Origin: Actinokineospora inagensis DSM 44258
Lineage (GTDB): Bacteria > Actinomycetota > Actinomycetes > Mycobacteriales > Pseudonocardiaceae
Assembly: GCF_000482865.1 (NCBI RefSeq)
Contig: NZ_KI519520.1
Location: forward strand, 65,796-129,795
Direction of reading: 5' to 3'
Length of the DNA: 64,000 nt
Below are positions 18,108-27,620 of this stretch, piece by piece. A program made the translations under genes and the position numbers. The first letter of the stretch is position 1. Each line of letters begins with the position of its first letter. The notes under the pieces were generated by a model. That model had not been told where the DNA came from and did no database searches. It was given only the letters and a program-made list of their open reading frames with translations.

Positions 18108-19499
18108 CTAGAGCCCGATCTGGACGTTCTCCAAGACGCCGAGCGCGTCCGGGACCAGCACCGCGGCGCTGTAGTACGTGCTGACCAGGTAGGACAGCAC
18201 GGCCTTGTCGTTGATGCCGGTGAACCGCACGGACAGGCCGGGCTGGTACTCGTCCGGGATGCCGGTCTGGTGCAGGCCGATCACGCCCTGGTCGGACTCG
18301 CCGGTGCGCATGACCAGGATCGACGTGACGTTCGTGTCGGTGATCGGGATCTTGTCGCAGGGCAGCAGCGGCACCCCGCGCCACGACTGCACCTGCCTGC
18401 CCTGCAGCTCCACGGTCGGCGGGTAGATCCCGCGCTTGGTGCACTCCCGGCCGAACGCGGCGATCGCCCGCGGGTGGGCCAGGAAGAAGTTCGACCGGCG
18501 GCGGCGGGCCAGCAGGTCGTCCAGGTCGTCCGGGGTGGGCGCGCCGTCCCGGGTGTGCACCCGCTGCCGCAGGTCGGCGTTGTGCAGGAACCCGAAGTCG
18601 CGGTTGTTGACGAGCTCGTGCTCCTGGCGCTCGCGCAGCGCCTCGATGGTCAGCCGCAACTGCTGCTCGACCTGGTTCATCGGCTCGTTGTAGAGGTCCG
18701 CGACCCGGGTGTGGATCTTCAGCACGGTCTGCGCCACGGACAGCTCGTACTCGCGCGGCGCCGAATCGTAGTCCACGAACGTGCCGGGCAATTCGTGCTC
18801 GCCGCTGTGCCCGGACGACATGGCGATCTCGGCCTCGCCGTGCTTGTTCGCCGCGGGCGGCGGGCTGGCCCGGAACGCGTCGACGTGCCTGCGCAGCGCC
18901 GCCGAACGCTCCTGCAGCGACAGGAACTCCGACCGCGACAGCGTCATCACGATGCAGGCGGTGCTCGCCTTCGCGGTGAACTGCCAGGTGGCGTCCGGGT
19001 CGATCAGGCCGCGGTCGCCGAAGAACTCGCCGTCGGCCAGCACGGTGAGCGCCGCCTCGTCGCCGAAGTGGCCCTCGGTGTACGTGGTGACCTTGCCGTG
19101 CGCGATCAGGTGCACCGCGTCCGCGGGTCGACCCGCCTCGACGATCGTGTCGCCCGCCGAGAACTCGCGCTGCTCGAACCGGCTCGCCAGCTCGGCCAGC
19201 GCCGCGTCGTCGGTGAGGTCGCGCAGCAGCGCCAGCTCACGCAGCTCGGTCGGCACGATGTCCACGTCGGCGCCGGTGTTGGTGAAGGTCACCCGACCGT
19301 CGCCCAGGGTGTAGCTCAGCCGCCGGTTCACCCGGTACACCGCGCCCTTGGCCTCCACCCAGGGCAGCAGCCGCAGCAGCCAGCGGGTGCTGATCTCCTG
19401 CATCTGCGGCACGGACTTGGTGGTGGTGGCCAGGTTCCGCGCCGCGCGGGTGCTCAGGCTCTGCTGGTGTTGCTGATCCGTCTCAAGTAGACCGGTCAC
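18108..19499 (-). CDS. Family 2B encapsulin shell protein, copy B (cNMP-binding-like insertion)
   Basis: A 463-residue HK97-fold nanocompartment shell protein. The N-terminus has the family segment [20 protein letters not shown], followed by [20 protein letters not shown]. Residues ~95-215 are a cyclic-nucleotide-binding-like domain ([57 protein letters not shown]) that defines family 2B. The rest is the HK97 core ending in [20 protein letters not shown]. The canonical phosphate-binding Glu/Arg pair of cAMP sites is not conserved (FFGDRG; FTAKAST), so ligand binding is doubtful. GTG start chosen by analogy to copy A: both are preceded by GATTGGCGGTA. Ends 115 bp before the prenyl synthase. 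Strong, closely related paralogue of copy A. Confidence 0.88.
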   Translation of the reverse strand: MTGLLETDQQHQQSLSTRAARNLATTTKSVPQMQEISTRWLLRLLPWVEAKGAVYRVNRRLSYTLGDGRVTFTNTGADVDIVPTELRELALLRDLTDDAALAELASRFEQREFSAGDTIVEAGRPADAVHLIAHGKVTTYTEGHFGDEAALTVLADGEFFGDRGLIDPDATWQFTAKASTACIVMTLSRSEFLSLQERSAALRRHVDAFRASPPPAANKHGEAEIAMSSGHSGEHELPGTFVDYDSAPREYELSVAQTVLKIHTRVADLYNEPMNQVEQQLRLTIEALRERQEHELVNNRDFGFLHNADLRQRVHTRDGAPTPDDLDDLLARRRRSNFFLAHPRAIAAFGRECTKRGIYPPTVELQGRQVQSWRGVPLLPCDKIPITDTNVTSILVMRTGESDQGVIGLHQTGIPDEYQPGLSVRFTGINDKAVLSYLVSTYYSAAVLVPDALGVLENVQIGL

Positions 19500-19530
19500 G
19501 CCGGATACCGCCAATCAGGGTTCGGGTGGG

Positions 19531-20958
19531 TCACAGACCGATCTGCACGTCGTCGAGCACGGCCAGCGCGTCCGGCACCAGCACGGCCGCCGAGTAGTAG
19601 GCGGTGACCAGGTAGGAGATGATCGCCTTCTCGTTGATCCCCATGAACCGCACGGACAGGCCCGGCTCGTACTCGTCCGGCAGGCCGGTCTGGTGCAGGC
19701 CGATCACACCCTGGTTGGCCTCGCCGGTGCGCATCAGGATGATCGAGGTGGTGCGGGTGTCGCTGATCGGGATCTTGCTGCACGGCAGGATCGGCACGCC
19801 GCGCCAGGACGGCACGTGGTGCCCGCCCAGCTCCACCGACGCCGGGTAGATCCCGCGCTTGCTGCACTCCCGGCCGAACGCGGCGATCGCCTTCGGGTGC
19901 GCCAGGATGACCGACGGCTCCTTCCACACCTTGGCCAGCAGCTCGTCCAGGTCGTCCGGGGTCGGGGCGCCGGTGCGGGCGTGCACCCGCTGCCGCGGGT
20001 CGGCGTTGTGCAGCAGGCCGAACTCGCGGTTGTTGACCAGCTCGTGCTCCTGGCGCTCGCGCAGCGCCTCGATGGTCAGCCGCAACTGCTGCTCGACCTG
20101 GTCCATCGGCTGGTTGTAGAGGTCGGCGACCCGGGTGTGCACCTTCAGCACGGTCTGCGCGACGGACAGCTCGTACTCGCGCGGGGAGACCTCGTAGTCG
20201 ACGAAGGTCTCCGGCAGCTCCACCTCACCGGAGTGGCCCGCCGCCAGGTTGATCGGCACCTCGCCGTCGCCCTGCTCGTGCGCGCCGCTGGCGATGAACT
20301 CCTCGATGTGCGCCCGGATCGACGCGGAGCGCTCCAGCAGGCCCTGGAAGTCGGCCCGGCGCAGCGACAGCACGGTCACCGCGGTGGCGGCCTTGGCGGT
20401 GAAGTCCCAGATCTTCTCCTCCAGCAGGCCCCACTGGTCGAAGTACTCGCCGTCGGTGACCACGCCGACCACGGTCTCGTCGCCGTACTGGCCCGCCGCG
20501 CGCTGCTCGACCCGGCCGTGCGCGATCACCAGGAACCGGTCGGCGGCGTGCCCCCACTCGACGATGGTGTCGCCCGCCGCGTACTCCTCCTGCTGGAACA
20601 GGCCGCCGAGCGCGGAGAGCGCCTCCTCGTCGTCGAAGTCGCGCAGGAAGGCCAGCTCGCGCAGGTCGCCGGAGACCACCCTGGGCTGGGCGTCCGCCCG
20701 GTCCACGGTGATCCGGCCGTCGCCGACCACGTAGTCGATGGCGATCCGCCCGTCGCCGACCACGTAGCTGCGCCGCTGGTTCACCCGGTAGGTGCCGCCG
20801 CCGACGTGGGTCCACGGCAGGACCCGCAGCAGCCAGCGGGAGGTGATCTCCTGCATCTGCGGCACGGACTTGGTGGTGGTGGCGAGGTTCCGCGCCGCCT
20901 CGGTGGTCAGGCTCTGCTGCGGCGACGTGTCGCCGACGGGGCGCAGGGTCTCGGTCAC
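19531..20958 (-). CDS. Family 2B encapsulin shell protein, copy A
   Basis: A 475-residue shell protein, first gene of the leftward operon. It has the same architecture as copy B: N-terminal arm with [19 protein letters not shown], a cNMP-binding-like domain (residues ~100-215) and an HK97 core ([20 protein letters not shown] to VLDDVQIGL). An 11-residue tandem duplication is present at residues 65-86 ([11 protein letters not shown] then [11 protein letters not shown]), absent from copy B. In the putative nucleotide cassette FGE is replaced by FDQ and the usual Arg by Lys (TAKAAT). GTG at 20956-20958. Two shell genes side by side suggest a mixed, two-component icosahedral shell around the prenyl synthase. 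That is inference from family knowledge and gene order. Confidence 0.88.
   Translation of the reverse strand: MTETLRPVGDTSPQQSLTTEAARNLATTTKSVPQMQEITSRWLLRVLPWTHVGGGTYRVNQRRSYVVGDGRIAIDYVVGDGRITVDRADAQPRVVSGDLRELAFLRDFDDEEALSALGGLFQQEEYAAGDTIVEWGHAADRFLVIAHGRVEQRAAGQYGDETVVGVVTDGEYFDQWGLLEEKIWDFTAKAATAVTVLSLRRADFQGLLERSASIRAHIEEFIASGAHEQGDGEVPINLAAGHSGEVELPETFVDYEVSPREYELSVAQTVLKVHTRVADLYNQPMDQVEQQLRLTIEALRERQEHELVNNREFGLLHNADPRQRVHARTGAPTPDDLDELLAKVWKEPSVILAHPKAIAAFGRECSKRGIYPASVELGGHHVPSWRGVPILPCSKIPISDTRTTSIILMRTGEANQGVIGLHQTGLPDEYEPGLSVRFMGINEKAIISYLVTAYYSAAVLVPDALAVLDDVQIGL
20701..20766 (-). repeat. 33-bp tandem duplication inside encapsulin A
   Basis: Two adjacent 33-bp units (20701-20733 and 20734-20766) differ at only a few bases and encode the 11-residue repeat YVVGDGRI(A/T)(I/V)D. 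The frame is kept. Copy B has one unit equivalent ([11 protein letters not shown]), so copy A gained the second. Confidence 0.9.
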
Positions 20959-21324
20959 GGTGCTACCGCCAATCGGTTGTCCAGGCGTGAATGGAGGAAA
21001 AGGCCGTGGGACAATGCCGAAGACCGGGTTTCCCTGGCCCGCCGGAAAAACCCTGAAAAGCGTCTCACCTTCACGTTGTGCCTGGTGGAGACCCCGGTGC
21101 TCACCTCGGATTGTCGACGGGCACGAAGCTAGCACCGGGAATTTGTGACGGTACAGTCCCCGAATCGGCTGGTACTGGCCCGGGTGAACCGACCGGAATT
21201 GGTGATCATGCAGACCGGGAGTAGTCATTTGCCCCCTGCGTCACCCGATCTTGTCCCCGATTGGTCCAGGCGTGACACAGGGGTACCCCAGATGGACGCA
21301 CGGTGACCGGGCAGACTTGCCCGC
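20959..21324. promoter_or_regulatory. Divergent intergenic region between encapsulin A and SDR genes
   Basis: 366 bp with no gene visible. It must hold the promoters of the encapsulin operon (leftward) and of the SDR gene (rightward). The sequence TCCAGGCGTGA occurs near both ends (about 20980-20990 and 21265-21275). An 'ACAGGGGTACCCC' partial palindrome lies about 40 bp before the SDR start. No convincing -10/-35 boxes could be assigned. Confidence 0.4.
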
Positions 21325-22053
21325 ATGAGCGAAGGCGCGATCCTGGTCCTCGGTGGACGCAGCGAGATCGGACTCGAGGTGGCCCGCCGGGTGGCGCCCG
21401 GCAGGCGCGTCGTGCTCGCCGCCCGCCGAGCCGGTGACCTTGATCACGAACGGGCGCTGCTGCTCGCCGACGGCGCCCGATCGGTCACCACCGCGGAGTT
21501 CGACGCCGACGACCTGGCCACGCACGAGTCCGTCCTGGCCGGGATCGGTCCCATCGACACGGTCATCGTCGCGTTCGGAATTCTCGGTGACCAAGAGGTC
21601 GCCGAAACCGACCCCACCCACGCGGTGTCGATCGTCCACACCGACTACGTCGCCCACGTGCACGTCTTGACAATCCTGGCGAACATGTTGCGGCGCCGGG
21701 GAACCGGGACGATCGTGGTGTTCTCCTCGGTCGCCGGGGTCCGGGTCCGGCGGGCGAACTACGTCTACGGGTCCGCGAAGGCCGGTTTGGACGGATTCGC
21801 GTCCGGGCTCGCCGACGCCCTCGCCGGATCCGGAGTCCGATTGCTCCTGGTCCGCCCGGGATTCGTGATCGGACGGATGACCGAGGGCATGTCCCCCGCG
21901 CCGTTCGCCAGCACCCCCGCGCGAGTCGCGGAGGCGACCGTACGCGCGCTGCGGAGCGGTCGGGGCGAGGTCTGGGTCCCCGCCGTCCTCCGCCCCCTCT
22001 TCGCCACCCTGCGCCTACTCCCCCGCCCCCTCTGGCGCCGCCTCCCCCGCTAG
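21325..22053 (+). CDS. SDR-family short-chain dehydrogenase
   Basis: A 242-residue short-chain dehydrogenase/reductase. The cofactor motif is LVLGGRSEIGLEVARRV (GGxSEIG variant), followed by catalytic Ser in VVFSSVAGVRVRR and YVYGSAKAGLDGF with the YxxxK pair. The SEIG variant and overall layout resemble the decaprenylphosphoryl-keto-ribose reductase (DprE2) branch, but without a DprE1 neighbour that function is unlikely here. It begins opposite the encapsulin operon and may reduce or oxidise a prenyl alcohol/aldehyde or a polyketide-side intermediate. The coding strand becomes strongly C-rich toward its 3' end, and the C-terminus is basic (RPLWRRLPR). Confidence 0.85.
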   Translation: MSEGAILVLGGRSEIGLEVARRVAPGRRVVLAARRAGDLDHERALLLADGARSVTTAEFDADDLATHESVLAGIGPIDTVIVAFGILGDQEVAETDPTHAVSIVHTDYVAHVHVLTILANMLRRRGTGTIVVFSSVAGVRVRRANYVYGSAKAGLDGFASGLADALAGSGVRLLLVRPGFVIGRMTEGMSPAPFASTPARVAEATVRALRSGRGEVWVPAVLRPLFATLRLLPRPLWRRLPR

Positions 22054-23335
22054 CCGCTTGGGCCTTCCCCCACCCCTGCGGGCTGCCCTCGCCCTGCGCC
22101 CCGTTGCTCGCCGCTCCGTTGCTCGCCGCTCCGTTGTTTGCCACAGTGCGCCAGCCCGCTCGCGGCACCGCCCTCGACGTGGGCCACCCCCGGCCCCTAC
22201 GACCCCAGACCGCCGCGGGCCCAGACCACCGCCGGCTTCGCGCCACGGTCTCCTTCGCCCCGGCCCGCCACGCCCCGGCCCGCCACGCCACGGCCCGCCA
22301 CGCCACGGCCCGCCACGCCACGGCCCGCCACGCCACGGCCCGCCACGCCACGGTCTGCTTCGCCACGGCCCTGCCACACCGCCAGCGAATACGACCACCG
22401 CTCGGCCAAAGGCCGACACCGCCGACAGACCAAGACCACGGCCCCCCAGGGGCCCGCCCTCCCCTGGGTCACTGGGTCCCACTTCAAAGCGTATCGCGGT
22501 GGGCGCGGTGTCAAGGGGGGTGCGGGGTGGGCTGTGGACAGGGGGGTGGGTTGTGGACAACTCGCGGTCAGGTGGGGGCGAACTTGGGGGCACGTGGGCA
22601 CGTGGAGGGCGGGCTTGTGATCGAGCGGGGGTGAGTGGGCGGGCGAGGGGCGGGCTCGTGACCGAGTGGAGGGGTGGCTGGCGGTCGAGTGGATGGGCGG
22701 GCTCGCGACCGATGGGTCAAGTGGGCGCGGACTCGTGATCGGAGCGGGTCGAGTGGAGGGGCGGGCTCGTGATCGAGTGCGGGCACACCCGTGGTCGAGT
22801 GCGGGCGGACTTGTGACCGAGGGGACAAGTCCGTGATCGAGTGGTCGTGTGCGGGAGGCCCGTGACCGGGTGGAAGGGTGGACTCGCGATGGAGTGGCGG
22901 TAAGCCCGTGGGTCGAGTGGCCGAGTGCGAGGTGGGCTAAGCCGTCGGGTGGGTTGAGTGGGGCACTCGTGGCCGAGTGGGGGCGAACCCGTGGTCGCGC
23001 GCGAGGCGGGCTCGCGACCGACTGGAAGGGGCGGACTCGCGATGGAGTGGGGCAACCCGTGGTCGAGTGGTCGCGCGTGAAGTGGGCTAGTGGTCGAGTG
23101 GGTTGAGTGGAGGGCGTTCGCGTTCGAGTGGGGGCACTCCGTGGTCGAATGCGGGGCGGGCTCGTGATCGGGTGACTTGAGTGGGGGCACTCGCGGTCAA
23201 GTGGGGTGAGCCCGTGGTGGAGTGCGGGGCGGGCTCGCGACCGAGTGGGTTGAGTGGAGGGGCACTCGGGCAGGGGCGAGCCTGTGGTCGAGGGGAGTGG
23301 CGAACTCGCGATTGATTGAGTGGTCGAACAGTGCG
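22054..23335. repeat. Convergent intergenic region filled with short tandem and degenerate repeats
   Basis: About 1.28 kb between the convergent SDR and LAL-regulator genes, without a credible gene. 22100-22145 has three 15-bp units of CGTTGCTCGCCGCTC. 22246-22365 has eight 15-bp units with consensus CGGCCCGCCACGCCA; the outer units are variants with 'cttcgcc'. 22620-23330 has some two dozen degenerate units around GGGCTCGTGATCGAGTGG at irregular 20-40-bp spacing. The plus strand is C-rich to about 22480 and G-rich after it. On the minus strand the 15-bp units translate as repeating AWRAV, but codon context and flanks argue against a protein. Confidence 0.75.
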
Positions 23336-26200
23336 TCAGCGGTCCTCGGCGGTGGCGAGGAGTTGGTGGGGGAGGCCAGCGGGGAGGTCGGTGCGGCGGC
23401 TGACATTGAGTTTGCGGTAGACCCTGGTGAGGTGTTGTTCGACCGTGCTCACCGTGATGTAGAGCTTGCCGCCGATTTCGCGGTTGGTGTGGCCGAGGGC
23501 GGCGAGGACGGCGACTCGGCGTTCGGCTTCGCTGAGGGCGTCCATGCCGGTGGGTTCGCGGTGGGACTGTTCGGGGACCTCGGGGTCGCGGCCGGGGAGG
23601 AGTTCGCGGCTGAGGGGTTCGGCGTGGCAACTCTTGGCCATCTGCAGGGCGCGGCGGGCGACCGTTCGGGCTTTTTCGCAGTCGCCGGAGGCGTTGTGGG
23701 CGTGGCTCAGGTCGAGCAGGGCCCTGGCCAGTTCGAAGCGGTCGCCGCCGGTGTGCAGCAGGTCGACGGCCTCGGTCAGCAGGGTGATGCGGCGGTCGGC
23801 GGTCGACGCGGTGGCCAGGACGCGCAGGGTCGCGCCGCGGGTGCGGGCGCCTTCGCTGCCGGGGCGGGTGAGTTGGTCGGCGATCAGCGCGCGGGCGCTT
23901 TCCCGGTTGCCGAGGGCGACCTGGGCCTGGGCGGCACCGGCCCGCCACGGGACCAGGGCGGGCAGGTCGACGTCCCACCCGGACATCATCTCGCCGCAGC
24001 GCTGGAAGTCGCCGAGTGCCGCGTGTGGACGGTCGGTGGCCAGGTAGTGGCAGCCGCGGGCGTAGAGGTACTGCAGGCCGAACTGGGTCTGGTACATGGC
24101 TTCCGGCACCGGGACGCGCAGCAGCGCGGCGGCTTCGTCGTGCTTGCCCATGGCGGTCGCGGCGGCCACCCTGGTGGACAGCGGGACGCCGATGGCCACG
24201 CCCCAGCCCTGCGGGGAGAGCTTGGCGAACGCGGTGGCGGCGTGTTCGGCGGCGGCGGGCAGGTCGCCTTGGCGCATCGCGATCTCGGCGCGCATGGCGC
24301 CGAACACGGCCTGCCAGGTGACGGCGCCGCGGGCGGCGGCGTCGGTGAGCAGCGACTCGCACCAGTGCGCGGCGCGGTCGTTGCGGTCGGCGTGCACTAG
24401 GGCGGCCAGCGCGGACAGTTGTGAGCCGAGGGTCTGCTCGCCGAGCCTGCAGCTCTGCAGGATGTGTTCGGCGGCGACGACGATCTCCTCGCGTGGGCCA
24501 CCGAAGCGGACCCGGTCGAGCATGGCCGACGCGCGCGCCCACGGGTTGGCCAGCGTCGCGGCCGACTGGCCGGTCTGCTCCGGCACCGGCACCCCGGCCA
24601 CCACCGGCGGGAACAGGAACGCCAGCCAGTGGAACACCAGGCTCAGTTGACCGGCCTTGGGCGCGTCCCGGTGCGCGGCGGCCGACGCCAGCCCGGTGAG
24701 GGTGCCGGACAGGTCGTCGGTGTGGCCGTACCAGAGCAGGAACTTGGCCAGGTGCACGGAGTTGCGCTCGGAGAGCCTGCCCTCGGCGCGGGCGGCGCGC
24801 AGCGACGGCAGGTGCCGGGCGGCGGCCGATGGGTTGCGCCGCCACTCCACCCGCAGCAACTGGGTGGTGATGTCGGCGCGCTCGTCGGCGTCCCGGCTGA
24901 TCCGGGCGGCCAGGTCGAGCCTGCCGACGGCCAGGTCGAACCGGTCGGCGACCAGGTCCTCCTGCGCGGCGTGCCGGAGCACCTCGACCGCCCACGCGGC
25001 CTCGGTGTCCTCGCCGGTGCCCTCGGCGGCGGTGAGGTGGTGGGCGACCTCGTCGGCGGGCGCGCCGTCGCGGTAGAGCAGGCGGGCGGCGCGGGCGTGC
25101 AGGCCGCGGCGCTCGGCGGGGGCGAGGCTGTCCAGCACGGCCGCCTTGGCGACCGGGTGGCGGAACCGGCCGCCGTCGAGCAGCCCGGCCATCTCCAGCA
25201 CGTCGAGCACCTGGGCGGCGGAGTCGGAGGTGATGTCCAGCAGGATGCCCAGCAGCACCGGCGACCCGGCGTCGCCGAGCAGGGCGAGGCCGCGGGCGAC
25301 CAGCAACATGGCCGGTTCCCAGCGGTGCAGGCAGGCCAGCACGGCGGTGCCGAACTCGGGGCCGACGGCGATGCCACCGCTACCACCGCTGCCCCCGTCG
25401 GCGGGCCGCAGCCGGGCGCGCGCCCGGTGGTCGACGTGGTCGGCGATCAGCGCGGTGACCAGCAGCGGGTTGCCGCCGCTGATGGCGTGGTGCACCGGGG
25501 CGAGTGCCTGCGCGGTGGCCGGGTCCAGCCGGGTGGCGAGCAGTTCGCCGACCCCGGCGCGGCTCAGCGGCGCCAGCCGCAGGTGCGCCGTGTTGGGTTG
25601 GCGGGTGACCTCGGCGCGGAACACGGCCTGGGTGGGTCGGGGCAGCGCCCACTCGGTGAGCAGCACCAGCACCCTGGCGAACCGCATCCGCCGCTGCAGG
25701 TACAGCAGGGCCTGCAGCGAGGGGGCGTCGGCGAACTGGACGTCGTCGACGGTGAGCACGACGGTGCGGTCGCGGGCCAGGTCGAGCAGGCAGGCGCAGA
25801 CGTCGTCGAGGACCCGGGCGCCGGTGCGACCGATGGCGGTCGGGTCGGTCACCGAGTCGAGGGGGTCCACCTGGTCCGGGCCGTGGCCTGACCGCTCGTC
25901 CGGGGTGCCCGCCGCGCGCAGCGGACCGGTGAGCCGGGCGGCCACGGCCACGGGTAACGACGGCGCGGCGAACAACTGCCGCAGCACCCCGAACGGCAGC
26001 GTGCGCTCGGCCCGGGAGCCGGTCGCCGCGAGCAGGACCGCCCCGTCGGCGGCCACCCGTTCGGCGAAGGTGTCCAGCAGTTCGGTCTTGCCGCTGGCGA
26101 CGCCGCCGCTGATCAGCGCGACCTGCCCGCGGCCGCGGCCGCTCTCGGCGTAGAGCCGCCCCAGGGCGGCCAATTCCTCTCCCCGTTCGACCAGCGCCAT
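23336..26200 (-). CDS. LAL-family (large ATP-binding LuxR) transcriptional regulator 1
   Basis: A 954-residue LAL regulator. N-terminal P-loop ATPase: Walker A SGGVASGKTELLD near residue 30, then Walker B RTVVLTVDDVQFAD near 155. The centre is helical (TPR-like). The C-terminus is a LuxR helix-turn-helix (LSEAERRVAVLAALGHTNREIGGKLYITVSTVEQHLTRVYRKL). LAL proteins such as PikD and RapH activate modular PKS clusters. The ATG at 26198-26200 follows a GGGGAAAGGGGC ribosome-binding stretch; the open frame extends 39 codons further upstream without family similarity. Transcribed away from the PKS genes. Closely paralogous to regulator 2, with intact linker between Walker motifs. Confidence 0.92.
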   Translation of the reverse strand: MALVERGEELAALGRLYAESGRGRGQVALISGGVASGKTELLDTFAERVAADGAVLLAATGSRAERTLPFGVLRQLFAAPSLPVAVAARLTGPLRAAGTPDERSGHGPDQVDPLDSVTDPTAIGRTGARVLDDVCACLLDLARDRTVVLTVDDVQFADAPSLQALLYLQRRMRFARVLVLLTEWALPRPTQAVFRAEVTRQPNTAHLRLAPLSRAGVGELLATRLDPATAQALAPVHHAISGGNPLLVTALIADHVDHRARARLRPADGGSGGSGGIAVGPEFGTAVLACLHRWEPAMLLVARGLALLGDAGSPVLLGILLDITSDSAAQVLDVLEMAGLLDGGRFRHPVAKAAVLDSLAPAERRGLHARAARLLYRDGAPADEVAHHLTAAEGTGEDTEAAWAVEVLRHAAQEDLVADRFDLAVGRLDLAARISRDADERADITTQLLRVEWRRNPSAAARHLPSLRAARAEGRLSERNSVHLAKFLLWYGHTDDLSGTLTGLASAAAHRDAPKAGQLSLVFHWLAFLFPPVVAGVPVPEQTGQSAATLANPWARASAMLDRVRFGGPREEIVVAAEHILQSCRLGEQTLGSQLSALAALVHADRNDRAAHWCESLLTDAAARGAVTWQAVFGAMRAEIAMRQGDLPAAAEHAATAFAKLSPQGWGVAIGVPLSTRVAAATAMGKHDEAAALLRVPVPEAMYQTQFGLQYLYARGCHYLATDRPHAALGDFQRCGEMMSGWDVDLPALVPWRAGAAQAQVALGNRESARALIADQLTRPGSEGARTRGATLRVLATASTADRRITLLTEAVDLLHTGGDRFELARALLDLSHAHNASGDCEKARTVARRALQMAKSCHAEPLSRELLPGRDPEVPEQSHREPTGMDALSEAERRVAVLAALGHTNREIGGKLYITVSTVEQHLTRVYRKLNVSRRTDLPAGLPHQLLATAEDR

Positions 26201-26745
26201 GCCCCGCCCCTTTCCCCTCCTGGCCCCGGTGGCGGTTCCCCGGCCCACCCTGTCCGAAGTCACACCCGGTGATCGCTGAATTCCGCGGCCCACGTTCCGA
26301 CGTGAATCTAACGGCAATCACCGCCGTTGTGGAAGGTTTGCCAATTGACTGGATGAACAGTGCGTGATGTTGATGCCTTTTCGCTTTTTCGGTGGACCGA
26401 TCGGAGCATCCGACTAGGGCGCAGGACGTACTTCGGCCCGATTGGATGGGTGCTGGTTCAACGACTTTATCCGGGGACAGTCCTGTGACCGGCGGTCACG
26501 GGGAAAATGGTGAGCGATGTCGAACCGGTTGGCGAATACCCCACTGAAGACCTCAAGAGCGCCTTAAGTTGCCGCAGGTTAGGGGTGTTCGGGGGTTGCG
26601 CTCACCCGGGCGCAGGGGGTGAACCGCCCGGACGGGCGGAACCGGACACCGGCCGACTCTACCGCGTCAGCTACCGGTAGTCACCAAATCCGTTCCCGAA
26701 TGGCCTAGTCCGATGCTCGGGGTCGGCCGTTCGGCCGGAAAGGCG
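26201..26745. promoter_or_regulatory. Upstream region of LAL regulator 1
   Basis: 545 bp with no supported gene. It holds the regulator 1 promoter, and the last part lies downstream of the leftward small membrane-protein gene. A TTAGGGGTG at 26579-26587, followed by TTCGGGGGTTG, matches the TAGGGGT core found before other genes of the cluster. The stretch 26340-26480 is less GC-rich than surrounding DNA and promoter-like in composition. Confidence 0.4.
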
Positions 26746-27147
26746 TTACCGCCCGGTGTGTCGGATCCAGAGCAATCCGAGAACGGGCAGCACCAGGGGG
26801 ACGAATCCGTATCCCATACCGAATACCGACCAGACGGTGGCGTCCGGAAAAGCGCTCGGGACGACCACGCTCGCGGTTCCGACGGCGATCACGCCGAAGA
26901 GTTCGAGCGCGCAGGAAACAACCGCCAGCCGCCGCGACGCGGTACTCCCCTTCGCCAGGCAGGCGGTGGCCACCACGTACACCACGGCGGCCAGCGCGGA
27001 CAGCAGGTAGGCCAGCGGCGCCCGGTCGAAGTGGGTGGCGATCTGGGTCGCGGAGCGGGCGCAGGCGGCCAGCGCGAACAGCGCGTAGACCGCGATCAGC
27101 AGCCGCCCCGGGCCGGACCGGGTCGCGGTGCGCAGGTCGTCAGCCAC
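26746..27147 (-). CDS. Small integral membrane protein (function unknown)
   Basis: A 133-residue protein with four predicted hydrophobic helices (LLIAVYALFALAACA; LAYLLSALAAVVYVVATACL; LAVVSCALELFGVIAVGTASVVV; FVPLVLPVLGLLWI). No catalytic motif is visible and I do not recognise a named family. GTG start at 27145-27147 overlaps the end of the upstream membrane-protein gene by 8 bases, so the two are co-translated and may form a complex. Nothing ties them to the polyketide pathway except position. Confidence 0.75.
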   Translation of the reverse strand: MADDLRTATRSGPGRLLIAVYALFALAACARSATQIATHFDRAPLAYLLSALAAVVYVVATACLAKGSTASRRLAVVSCALELFGVIAVGTASVVVPSAFPDATVWSVFGMGYGFVPLVLPVLGLLWIRHTGR

Positions 27148-27517
27148 GGGTCCACACCTGCCCCAGGCGCACGATCAGCACCGGGACCACCAGTGCGCCG
27201 ACGACCAGCACGGCGGTGCCCCACCGGGTCCGCTCGGCCAGCGACCAGAACACCGCGATCGGCAGGATCAGCAGCGCGCCGAGCAGGTAGCCGCCGTAGG
27301 TCACGCCGGGCACGGGGTGGTCGGCGCCCGCGAGCTTGACGAACCCCAGCACCGCCTGGACCAGCAGGCCCACCTCGATCAGCGCCAAGAGGCCCAGGTA
27401 GGCGAGGCCGGACGTGCGGTCCGGGCGCAGCGGGCGATTGGCGACCACAAGCACGACGGCCCACAGTGCAGCCACGACAGACACCCAGATCAGCGCCTGT
27501 GACAGTCCAGTGACCAT
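27140..27517 (-). CDS. Small integral membrane protein (function unknown)
   Basis: A 125-residue protein with four hydrophobic helices (ALIWVSVVAALWAVVLVVA; LAYLGLLALIEVGLLVQAVLGFV; YLLGALLILPIAVFW; GTAVLVVGALVVPVLIVRL). ATG at 27515-27517 begins MVTGLSQALIW. It pairs with the overlapping downstream gene. Unrecognised; pairs of such proteins are common next to metabolic genes in actinomycetes. A role in transport or membrane anchoring is only a guess. Confidence 0.75.
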   Translation of the reverse strand: MVTGLSQALIWVSVVAALWAVVLVVANRPLRPDRTSGLAYLGLLALIEVGLLVQAVLGFVKLAGADHPVPGVTYGGYLLGALLILPIAVFWSLAERTRWGTAVLVVGALVVPVLIVRLGQVWTRG

Positions 27518-27620
27518 TGCCCGCTCCCGGCCTCGCGTGAACCGGGTGAGAGTCGCATGCCCCGCCGCGTGTGCCGTGACCGGGGGCGTTCAGTGTGGTC
27601 TGCCGCACGCCCGCCGTGGG

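Noticed and set aside
21325..22053. DprE2 of arabinan synthesis
   Set aside because: The cofactor motif is similar, but no DprE1 or arabinosyltransferase gene is nearby; kept as a generic SDR.
22246..22365. CRISPR-like array
   Set aside because: Units are contiguous 15-mers with no spacers and there are no cas genes.
21563..22366. Minus-strand frame with repeating AWRAV pentapeptides
   Set aside because: It is produced by the 15-bp tandem units, overlaps the 3' end of the SDR gene and lacks a plausible ribosome-binding site or non-repeat domain.
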